A stretch of DNA of 64,000 nt from Buxus sempervirens (Eukaryota > Streptophyta > Magnoliopsida > Buxales > Buxaceae): the NCBI GenBank assembly GCA_947561395.2, contig OX387185.1:21023866-21087865 (forward strand), written 5' to 3'. The position numbers were made by a program, and so were the translations under genes. Below the pieces are notes generated by a model. The model was not told where the DNA came from and did not search any database. It was given only the letters and a program-made list of their open reading frames with translations. Below, piece by piece: positions 54,932 through 64,000 of this stretch (position 1 is its first letter; each line of letters starts with the position of its first letter).

Positions 54932-55141
54932 ATCCTATTATCTCTAGAATTGAAGACAGAAAATAAAATGGAAAAGGGACTTACCTGGATTGAGAAGGCA
55001 GAGCAGCAGGGATTCCTCTCTTCTCTTGGAGCTCCTGACTAAGCTCGTTGACCATGTTGACAGAAATTCCAGGTGCAAAAACAAGGTTCTTTTTTCCCTT
55101 TGCCGTTCATCCGCAAGGTGACTCCGGCAAAGAGGGGTAGC
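54932..55141 (+). mobile_element. 3' internal end and PPT of a truncated plus-strand Tat element
   Basis: 54960-55141 aligns, inverted, with element A's internal end next to its 3' LTR (10743-10860): shared blocks are AAGGTTCTTTTT...TTTGCCGTTC and ACTCCGGCAAA. It ends with the purine tract GCAAAGAGGGGTAGC right before TGTAAGCACC at 55142. Only about 200 bp of this element's internal region is identifiable; its gag-pol is not visible. Confidence 0.7.
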
Positions 55142-55728
55142 TGTAAGCACCTCATTTTCGTACCCCCGGAAGTGCTAGAAATGCAAACCCTAGCTAGGAA
55201 GTCAAACCCTAAAGGGGTGAAAGTTGACTTCTTGATTAAGTGATAATTGACCATCTTGCTTTATCTCAGTGGATAGAGAATCCTGACACGGTTACAATGC
55301 AAATGAGTTTGCTGGAATCGGAGTCTAGATGAAGGATTTATGGGCTGATCAAACTTGAGGGGGAGCAGAAATTGACTTTCTGCGAAACCCCAAAACAACT
55401 GCCCAAACTTGTCCTAGTGGATAGGTCATCCTGACACGATTCCAACGCAACTGAGTTTGCTCGAATCAGAGTCCCGGATAATAAGTTATGAGCAAAACAA
55501 GAAACCCTAAAAACTGCCTACGTGGCAAAAACAGGAGAGAAAATAGCAGAAAAAGGTGTCTGGGGGCAAATTCGTAAATATCAGGACATTTAAAAATATC
55601 CGAGGGCATATTTGTAATTTCTTAAGGATGAGTTTGTAAATATCCAAAATGCTAAAATATCTCAGGGATTAATCTGTAAATATCAAAAGTTCTAAAATAT
55701 CTTAGGGATTAATCTGTAATTATCTGGG

Positions 55729-58700
55729 TGTAAGCACCCAAATTTTGATCAAACCAAAAAAAAAGAAAAAAATAAGCAAAGAAGAAAACAAAACAAATGT
55801 GTGCTAAAATACAACGGAAAAGTCAAAACCCTAAGGGGACAAAAAGTTGATTTTTGATTAAGTGATAATTGACCACCTTGCTTTATCTCATTGGATAAAA
55901 AATCCCGACACGGTTCCAACGGAACTGAGTTTGCTGGAATCGGAGTCCGAATGAAGGATCTATGAGCCAGCAAAACTTGAGGGGAAGCCGAAAGTTGACT
56001 TTCTGCTAAACCCCGATCCAGGTGCTTAACCCTATGCCAATGGATAGAGGACTCCGGTACGATTCTAACGCAACTGAGTTTGCCCAGATCGGAGTCCGGA
56101 TGAAGAAAATATGAGCTGTCGAAGTTTCCGAACAGCAAAACCGGCAAACTGCACACGTGGCAAAAGTCTGCACACGTGGCATGCAGCAGAGCAAAAAGGT
56201 CTCAGGGATTAAATCTGTAATTACCCAAATCAATGAAAAATATCTCAAGGGTAAAGCTGCAGATATCCAAAGGTATTAGGGACTAGATCCATAAATATCC
56301 AAACTTGAGAAAATATCCCAAGGACCAATTTGTAAATATCCAAAAGTATCAGGGACAAAATCTGTAAATATCCAAAGTATCAAGGACTAAATCTATAAAT
56401 ATCAAAAAGTATCAGGGACTAAATCTGTAAATATCCAAAGTTTCAGGGACCAATCAACAAATATTAGGATTTGCTCATGATTAATGTCTCCTATGGGCAT
56501 GCATGGGCATCATCCATGCATGCCACCCCTCATGCATATCTCTCTCTCTCTCTCTCTCCCCCATGATCAACCATGACCATACATGCATCCCCCTCTCTCT
56601 GATGATTGATGAGCATGCATATGCATCATACATGCATGCAACACCCCATACAACACACACACTCTCTCTCTCTCCCATGATGGTTGTCCCCCATGCATGC
56701 ATGCATCCCCCATGCACCATTTACACTATAAATAAGCCCCAAGACCCATACGTATGGGGTTGGTGAAGCACACTTTTGTCTCCCACCATTTCCTTCTCCA
56801 CTCTCTTCTCTAACCTCTCTCCCCAAACCCTTCAAGCATCACCTTGAGCTCTCTCTCTTTCCCTCTCTTCTTCTTCATTCTTCACCCAACCAACCAAGAG
56901 AAGCTTGCTGTTGGTGGTAGGAGGGAGCTGCTCCAGCAGCCGTCCAAGCTTCAAGGAGGTGCCACCACTCCACTCAAGGGTTCAAAAACCCCAAGGTAAT
57001 GTTCCCTATGGTCTTTTGTTCACCATATATGAAAAGGAGCTCCATGTGAGCAGGAGCTTTTTAGCCACTTTATTCTTTCCGCTTTAGCATGTATTGTATG
57101 TTCTTTCTCTACTTTCTCTTCTCCATTTTTGCATAAGAAAATCCCATGGTAAGGGGAAGATACATTGTCAACTTCAAGAGAGGTGAGGGGTGACTTTTGA
57201 TTTGGCTCTTAAGCACTCAAAAAAATCACTGTTATTGTTATTGATAGGGGAGGGTGTTCCCCTTTAATTTTATCTCATGTACCCTTTTGAATAATCCCCT
57301 TTACCCCCTTCTTTTGTGGTTTTCCCTCTAATATAGATAAATGGTTTTGTGTGAGCATGATAGGGTTAGCATGCATAGTTTTGTGTGAGCATGAGCATGT
57401 TGCAAGGTCTGTGGAATTTCGTTCTTTTCTTATCTTTATGTGTTATCCATGCATGATAGGGTTGGATTGCCTAGCATGCACAAGATTCCTCATAATCTAA
57501 CTCCAATTTAAGGCATGTATGCTACTACCTTAGGATGGCATGAGCATCATCTTATTGGCTGCTTAGGTGAGTTTTTTTTACTAGGGTCTTGTGTCAATTT
57601 AACTACCGTTTTGGGTCATGTGAAGTCTATGCCACCTTGCCTAGTGCAGACACCACATGCATGCTTGCATTTTTATAGATCCCATGCCTAAAGTGGTTGT
57701 TAATTTTCGGGTGTTTTTATGTAGTTCACTTTTAGTTTAGTCTTGTTTGCACCACTGTGGGCCCACACAATCACTAGAACATCCTAGAAGACCTAAGAAC
57801 TCAATCCCATAGCAAAAATCCCAAAAAACCATCCCTGTTTGCTGATCCGGCAACTCAGGTCAGATCAACTTGTGTTTGTTTGTAGCCGGCATCTTATGTC
57901 GGCTACACTGGTTCTTGTGTGTAGCCGGCATCTCTGGCCGGCTACATCACCGAAATCTCATTTTCCCATTTTGCTTGGTTTTGTGCAATTTTCTTACTCT
58001 CCAAATCGAACCGGATGAACCAGTAGGGTTTCTGGGTGACTCGGAAACCCAAGATGGGACTTAGACTGCCGGCCCAACTTGACTCACAGTGGGCCTTCCA
58101 ACGGGGCCCACCAAGCCCAACAAACTCATATTGTCTTAAATAAGCAAATTAACTCAATCCAGTGGGCTAGACCATGTGAGGCCCACCAAAGCCCAAATTG
58201 AAGCATGCGGGCCTAGATTAGGTATGGTTTGGCCGAGACAACGGGCTAGGGCCTATCGGGCCCGCCAAGCCCATTAACTGAATTTGAAGGGTTAAAACCC
58301 TAAGTTCTAGGCTAAGGGCCCCAAGCCCATGCCTAGCCCACTTTGGTTCAAACAAATAAAGATAAATCAAAATCATTTGGCAACCACTATGTGGCCCACC
58401 CAATGGGCCACAAAACCATCCAGACCCACTTTTTGGCATGAAAAATACTTAAAATCCCAATTTGAACTTCAAATACAATCCATCAAATCAACCAAAGCCA
58501 AAAAGGGGTTATCCGACGTAACCCCAAACGGGACTTGGGCTTTCACTAAAGCCCAAATTGGCATCCTGTGGGCCCTCCAACGGGCCCGCCCGATCAGACT
58601 CAGATCACTTCAAGTTAAGAAGATAAAATCAAGTAAAGGGACCCACACCACTTTTGCGGTCCCGCCAGACTTAACCAATGTGCATACAAGATTAGGAATC

Positions 58701-58953
58701 AGGTAAGAAACCAAATCGACGCAAACCAGGGAAACCTATGGGACCAGTCACTTGACGGGGCGGATCGGGGTGTCTACGGATTCCCCGGACCGTAACCGAG
58801 AACATGTTTAGAATCTCAAGCCGCAGACCGCCTAATAGAAAAACATAGGCAACCAGGTGTCTGCCTACACCCCATCAGGCAGTGGCGACTCCGAATTCCC
58901 ATTTTACCCTTCGGGGGATCCGAGCCCGTGTCATGCGATTTTCAATGCGCACA
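55729..58953 (+). mobile_element. Solo Tat-type LTR nested in another Tat LTR (3225 bp)
   Basis: Starts TGTAAGCACCC, ends AATGCGCACA, flanked by the perfect duplication CTGGG (55724-55728 and 58954-58958). Contents in order: ~149-bp module pair (55912, 56061), CCAAAG/TCTGTAAATATC-rich region, ATGCATGC/CT-rich cluster (56478-56720), TATA CTATAAATAA (56726-56735), leader with splice donor (GT at 56996), GTAGCCGGCAT...GCCGGCTAC palindromes (57840-57950) and GGCCCA-rich end (58070-58720). No coding capacity. Confidence 0.93.
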
Positions 58954-59084
58954 CTGGGGATGAATCTGTAAATATAAAAAAGATAGGAAAATGTCTCAGG
59001 AACCAAATCTACAAATATCAAGATGTGCTTTCTCTCTCTCATGATTAGTGTTCCCCATGTGCATCCACCATGCATCATGCATGC

Positions 59085-59262
59085 ATAAACCTCTCTCTCT
59101 CTCCCCCCATGAGCTTGCATCATGCATCTTTCTCTCTCTCTCTCTCTCCCCCATGAGCTTGCATCATGCATCTTTCTCTCTCTCTCTCTCTCTCTCCCCC
59201 ATGAGCTTGCATCATGCATCTTTCTCTCTCTCTCTCCCCCATGAGCATGCATCATTCATGCA

Positions 59263-59302
<40 letters not shown>

Positions 59303-59370
59303 CCCCCCCATGAGCATGCATCATGCATGCATCTTTCTCTCTCTCTCTCTCTCTCCCCCATGGGCATCCC
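59085..59370. repeat. Composite (CT)n / ATGAGCTTGCATCATGCAT array
   Basis: Six or seven units of the form CCCCCATGAGCWTGCATCATGCATCTTT followed by (CT) runs of 8-30 bases. It occupies the position just upstream of the leader in this LTR. The open frames across it are low-complexity artefacts. Confidence 0.85.
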
Positions 59371-60565
59371 CCCATGTCTAATCTCTCTCCCATGCACCCA
59401 TGCATCATACACCCCACATGATAAAACCACTCCAAGCTCCATACATATGGAGGACAGAGCTCATTTTTTGGCTCTCCATCTTTCTTCTCCAAAATCTCTC
59501 CCATCTCTCCCAAGTCTCTCCCAAGCTCTCACCCCTCTCCTCTAACCCTTCCTCCACTCTCCAACTTCCAAAAACCATTCCCAAACACACCCAAAACCTC
59601 CCTTCTCCTCATCCTTCTTCATTCCTTGCTCAAGGAGGGTACTTGGAGGACTTGGTGAAGCAATGGGGCCCACCAAGCCCAAACAACTCACTTTGTGTGA
59701 AATAAAATAATTGAACTAATCGAGTGGGCCACACCATTTGAGGCCCACTAAAAGCCCGACTCGGATCATGCTTGCTAGTCTAGGATTGGTTTGGCCGAGA
59801 CCGCAAGCCAGGGCCTATCGGGCCTGTCAAGCCCATTAACGAAATAAGAAAGGGTCCAAAACCCTAATCCAAGAAGCCTTGGGCTTTCAAGCCCAAGCCT
59901 AGACCATGGGACCCAAGCCCATGTCTAGCCCATTTGGAAACAACTTAAACAAGATAGATCAAATACTTGGAAACCACTATGGGCCCACCCAATGGGCCCC
60001 CAAACCATTCTGGCCAACAAGAATAAATCCTAACTTAATACTTTACTCAAAGCCTAAATAAAATCACTCAAACTTCACTAAATCTTAAAGGGCTTTTAGG
60101 GTTAGTCTCAAGCCCAACGAAGGAACATGTGGGCCATGCTAGGCCCACCAAGGGATCCGTGGGCCTTCCAACGGCGCCCACCCAATCAGACCAAGACCAC
60201 TTAACTAAGCAAGATAAAATCCAGTAAAGGGACCCACACCACTCAGGTGGTCCCCACCAGACCAATGAAATGTGCATACTGACTTAGGAATCAGGTGAGA
60301 TAGACCAAAATTGACTCAAAACCAGGGAAACCCATGGGACCTGTTATTCGACAGGGTGGACCGGGGTGTCTACGGACTTCCCCGGACGGTAACCGAGACC
60401 TTGCTTAGAATCTCAAGCTGCAAACCAGCTGAATAGACAAACTTAGGCACCCAGATGTCTGCCTGCACCCCATCAGGCGGTAGCGACTCCAACCTTCCCG
60501 TTTTACCCATCTGGAGGCACACAAATCCGTGCGCCCCGCGGTGCGGCGTTTCTGATGTGCGCACA

Positions 60566-61109
60566 GTTTTGTTGCACCATTATATATATATATATCATTG
60601 TGTTGTATTTATTGTGGTTAGTCTAATTAAATATTGCATATCTTTTAACTGTTTAAACTTTTTGCATGACTACTTACTGAGGTGTTGTTTCTCACATATT
60701 CGTTTTATCGGTTTTGTTTTCAAATATTCCGAGTGAGGATGCTGTGGGGGTAGACACTCCTAGGGATCATTTTGATTATCAGGAAGAGGACTATTTTATA
60801 CTTATGTAGGTTCAGGGGAACTTGATTTTGATTGATTTAGTATATTGATGGTTGTATGGGATTATTTTTATTTAGTTGACTCTTGATGGATGTATATTCT
60901 AGTTTTTCCATCCAGACTTACTTAGATGGATTATGTATTGGATGTTTATATCTTTATCCCATGCTCCTATGAAGAGTTACTATTATTGTCGCACTCTGAT
61001 CATGAAAAGGAATTTGTTTAAGTCTGGATTAGTTTTTATTTGGGCCTTTTTCCTAATGTTCAAGGTTTGGGTTTATGATATTAAATAAACCTGGATCTAG
61101 GGCGTTACA
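60566..61109 (+). mobile_element. End of a Tekay-like chromovirus LTR (fragment)
   Basis: The run ACTTACTGAGGTGTTG ... GATGCTGTGGGGGTAG ... CTGGATCTAGGGCGTTACA resembles Del/Tekay LTR ends, and it finishes GGGCGTTACA as the Tekay LTR in this window does. Its 5' part is missing, cut by the Tat LTR ending at 60565. A (TA)n run lies at 60581-60596. 61110-61177 is unassigned flank. Confidence 0.6.
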
Positions 61110-61289
61110 ATGTGACTTATGAGTGAAGCTAGTAAAAATCCTCAAACCCGAATCTGAATCTAACGATAACAAGCCTATGTAAGCACCTCATTTTTGCGCT
61201 CCCAGAAAAACAAAAAATGCAAACCCTGGACAGAAAGTCAAACCCTAAGGGGTGAAAAGTTGACTTTTTGATCAAGTGAAAATTGGCCA

Positions 61290-61877
61290 CCTTGCTTTAT
61301 GCCATTGGATAGAGAATCTCGACACGGTTCAAACGCAACTGAGTTTGCAGGAATCGGGGTCCGGATGAAGGTTCTGCGGGCGGTCAAACTTGAGCAGAGC
61401 CAAAAGTTGACTTTCTGCTAAAATCAGATCCAGAGACCTACCCCTAGGTCATTGGATAGAGAATCTCGACACGGTTCCAACACAACTGAGTTTGCAGGAA
61501 TCGGAGTCCAGATGAAGGTTCTGCGGGCGGTCAAACTTGAGCAGAGCCAAAAGTTGACTTTCTGCTAAAATCTGATCCAGAGGCCTACCCCTAGGTCATT
61601 GGACAGAGAATCTCGACACAGTTCCAACGCAACTGAGTGTGCAGGAATCGGGGTCCGGATGAAGGTTCTGCGGGCGGTCAAACTTGAGCAGAGCCAAAAG
61701 TTGACTTTCTGGTAAAATCCGATCCAGAGGCCTACCCCTAGGTCATTGGACAGAGAATCTCGACACGGTTCCAACGCAACTGAGTTTGCAGGAATCAGGG
61801 TCCAGATGAAGGTTCTGCGGGCGGTCAAACTTGAGCAGAGCCAAAAGTTGACTTTCTGCTAAAATCTGATCCGGAGG
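61290..61877 (+). repeat. Four-copy 147-bp tandem repeat
   Basis: The landmark CCTACCCCTAGGTC (or its close variant) occurs at 61437, 61584, 61731 and 61878, an exact 147-bp period each time. Each unit carries CGACACRGTTCCAACGCAACTGAG, GGAATCGGRGTCCRGATGAAGGTTCTGCGGGCGGTCAAACTTGAG and AAAAGTTGACTTTCTG. Copies are nearly identical, so the expansion is recent. Confidence 0.92.
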
Positions 61878-63334
61878 CCTACCCTTGGGTCATGGGATAG
61901 AGGGCTCCGATATGATTCTAACGCAACTGAGTTTGCCCAGATCGGAGTCCGGATGGGGAAAATATGAGCTGACGAAGTTTCCGAGCAGCAAAACCAGCGA
62001 ACTGCGCACGTGGCAAAAGCTGCACATGTGGCGAGTTGCGCAGGAAAATATCTCGGGGATCAAATCTGTAAATATCCAAATGTTCGAAATATCCCAGGGA
62101 CTAAATCTGTAAAAATCTCAGAATATCGGATTAAACCAAAAATTGCCAGGGACTAAATCTAAAAAAGTCGGATTTTTCGACCGGCAAGCGGCGGCATTAA
62201 ATGATTTTTCATCATTTTGCCGCTCAGGCGGACGTGGCAAGCGGCTATGCACTCAGCGCAAGCTGAGCAAATCCCTTTTTTTAAGTGAGCAGATCCCCTT
62301 TTCCTCGCCTATTTAAACCGCGCGAGGCTTCATTACCGAGGGTTCAAAAATTTTGGGTTGGAAGATTTTTTGGTTGAAGTTTTTTTTGGAAAGCTTTTCT
62401 CTCCTTGACCTTTCGTCTCTGAGAATGTGCTCTCCCCAACTCCCATCGACTCCTTAATTCCCAAAACACCCCACCTGCCGCGATCACCCATTTTCCTCTT
62501 CTTCTTCTCTACCATCGCACCGAGGTCCGAAAAAGGAGGGTTGTTGTTGGAGGTTCAAAGGAAGGAAGCTCCAGCACTTTCATCTCAAGGAGGAGCCTCC
62601 ACCCTGCACGTGAGCTTACGGAACCTCAGGTATTGTTCTCCACCTACATTTATTTTACATATATCAAGATGGGAGTTATCTAAGCATGCTATCGGACTTG
62701 TTATTCCTCCTTACTGTCACATGCACATCATTCTGTTTTGATAACCTGGAAGTCTCCGAGGGTAAGGGAGACCCCATGAGACCCATGAGAAGATGGGAAG
62801 TTTGCCATCCCACCTTCGGCCACCGTTCGGAGGGTTTCTATTGGTGGATTATTGAGTAAAGGGAATCTGTTCCCTTGTTTCGAGCATGTACTGTATATCC
62901 CATGTAAACCCCCCCCCCCCCCCTCCCCCCTTCTATTTCTCGTCCCCGAGTGTTCACATGCATGCACGGAGGTCCGGTCAGGCATAGGTAAAAATGTCTC
63001 TCACTCATGGTATACTTGCTTGTCATTGTTCTTTTTGCTTCTTTCTCTGTATATTTGTTAGAATTGCCAACCTGCTCCCCCAACCCCCTGCCTATGTGCC
63101 TGCAAGCATGGTCCCTTCCCCATTACCCCTGTAGTGGTCTGTCGGTGTTGTTTTTTCGGGATAATCAGGTTTGGTTTTCTTTTTTAAGAGATTTGGAGTC
63201 ATGGTTCAAAGCATGTTTAGATTAATTTCAATGCATGATTAAGGTCTCTTGGGAGTCTGGGGAACACTTGGGAGGGCTTACAGAGTTTAAAAAACAATCA
63301 GAAATGGAGTTTGAGCAAAAAACCAGAATATCGG

Positions 63335-63720
63335 GTTTCGTAGGGGTATGCGCCGAGCTCTGCGAGCTCAGCGCACCCAAAAAAAAGGTGAGCGGATCGT
63401 TTTTTTAGCATCCGCCGAGCTCGCGCCCACTTCTTAATTTTGGATGCGCTCAGCTCGTGCTCACTTAATTTTGGATGCGCTCAGCTCGCGCTCACTTAAT
63501 TTTGGATGCGCTCAGCTCGCGCTCACTTAGTTTTGGATGCGCTTAGCTCGCGCTCACTTAGTTTTGTGTGCACTGAGCTCACGCCCACTTGATTTTTGGG
63601 TGCGCTCAGCTCGCGCTCACTTGATTTTTGGGTGCGTTGAGCTCGCGCCCACTTGATTTTTGGGTGCGCTCAGCTCGCGCCCACTTCGCCCGCGGATCTT
63701 TTTTTTGGTTTTTCGGTCCG
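63335..63720 (+). repeat. ~31-bp GCGCTCAGCTCGCGCTCACTT minisatellite
   Basis: About eight copies of TTTTGGATGCGCTCAGCTCGCGCTCACTTAA and variants, spaced 30-32 bases. It is the counterpart of 2225-2570 in the other LTR of this subfamily, but it has been homogenised into a regular tandem array. Confidence 0.85.
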
Positions 63721-64000
63721 CCCACCTCGCCGACCTTCCCTTGGACCCAGCACAATGAGCCAGTTTTTCCCTGACAAAGTGTCAGTCTTGTATATTTTTT
63801 GTGATTATTGCTGGATGTGAGTGCCATTTCCGAACCAAACCGAATAAACCAACAGGGTTTCCGGGTGACATGGGACTTGGACCCTTGATCCAACTTGATT
63901 TCCAGTGGGCCTTCCAACGGGGCCCACCCGGCCCAATAAACATGTATGCATGCAACTTAATCAAGATAAGCAAAATTAACCGATTAAACCGGGCGGGCCA

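Larger units (their letters stand above)
55142..60565 (+). mobile_element. Tat-type 3' LTR, interrupted by another solo LTR
   Basis: Made of 55142-55728 and 58959-60565 (about 2.2 kb together), starting TGTAAGCACC and ending GTGCGCACA. It has two ~148-bp module copies (landmarks 55290 and 55438) before the interruption, and TCTGTAAATATC-rich sequence on both sides of it. After the leader it jumps directly into GGCCCA-rich sequence (59650 on), lacking the downstream palindrome cluster, so an internal deletion is likely. The next base, 60566, enters a chromovirus LTR end. Confidence 0.82.
61178..64000 (+). mobile_element. Tat-type LTR, 5' part (runs off the window)
   Basis: Starts TGTAAGCACCTC. 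It has four 147-bp module copies, a GCCGCTC/AGCGGC palindrome set (62165-62300), a TATA-like CTATTTAAAC (62309-62318), a leader and splice donor (GT at 62630), a poly-C run (62908-62930), a GCGCTCAGCTCGCGCTCACTT array (63335-63720) and the start of the GGCCCA-rich end. It aligns by eye with 765-2900 from about 61867 onward. No PPT precedes it, so it is a 5' or solo LTR; its 3' end is outside the window. Confidence 0.85.

Noticed and set aside
54880-54945. Helitron 3' end (hairpin followed by CTAG)
   Set aside because: The hairpin is the terminal part of an LTR with TG...CA ends and a perfect ATCCT duplication at both ends. The flanking base after CTAG is not T.
59048-59590. Open frames of repeated Leu/Ser/His or Arg/Glu on both strands
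   Set aside because: Products of the (CT)n/ATGCAT composite array; low complexity with no conserved start or domain.
765-64000. The LTRs at 765-3793 and 61178-64000 as the two LTRs of one giant plus-strand element
   Set aside because: No primer binding site follows 3793 and no polypurine tract precedes 61178. The two differ clearly in sequence and arrays, and the intervening gag-pol sets are minus-strand with their own LTRs.

Overview
The window is plant nuclear DNA, almost certainly angiosperm heterochromatin. It consists almost entirely of nested LTR retrotransposons of the Ty3/gypsy superfamily. I see no single-copy host gene, rRNA, tRNA gene or CRISPR array. The plant assignment rests on the Tat/Ogre-type pol with an extra RNase H, a Tekay/Del chromovirus with a C-terminal chromodomain, primer sites fitting plant tRNA-iMet and tRNA-Arg, and a plant-mobile-domain (PMD) gene with GT-AG introns.

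Layout. 1-764 is the end of a Tat LTR inserted in a second Tat LTR (765-3793). 3794-8354 and 40312-41595 hold two plus-strand, intron-containing genes: a broken PMD gene (4737-7573), and a gene for a retroelement-associated domain I take to be DUF7745 (7875-8354 continued at 40312-41595). The second gene is split by element A (8355-40306), a minus-strand Tat element of about 32 kb with 2.39-kb LTRs and a perfect target duplication (AGGAC). Element A is itself split by a young Tekay chromovirus (13779-23590, two 2472-bp LTRs, duplication ACCTC) and by a 3.5-kb solo LTR (32853-36350, duplication GTGGG). Right of A lies element B (coding core 42488-49721, primer site 52043-52059, LTR from 52062), a second decayed minus-strand Tat element. 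The two plus-strand genes are probably antisense additional ORFs of B, lying between its integrase and its unseen 3' LTR. 53319-54931 is a solo LTR (duplication ATCCT). 54932-60565 is the 3' end and LTR of a plus-strand Tat element, with another solo LTR inside that LTR (55729-58953, duplication CTGGG). 60566-61109 is a chromovirus LTR end, and 61178-64000 is the start of one more Tat LTR.

How the parts relate. Nesting gives a relative order: B and its antisense genes first, then A (LTRs differ by roughly 3% by eye), then Tekay (about 0.5% by eye). A and B carry homologous DUF7745-like ORFs in opposite settings. A's copy is sense, between the primer site and gag, and lacks an intron at the aligned position. 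B's is antisense, downstream of pol, with its own TATA box and an intron. All three gag-pol sets are broken by stops or frameshifts, and both Tat reverse transcriptases have lost one aspartate of the catalytic YVDD, so none looks autonomous now.

The most interesting non-coding pattern is in the Tat LTRs. They share a 147-149-bp tandem module at their 5' end, a TATA box preceded by a cluster of short palindromes, an intron-donor-like site after the leader exon, long GGCCCA-rich tracts, and often a second cluster of the same palindrome class downstream. The palindrome sequence differs between subfamilies while its position stays the same.
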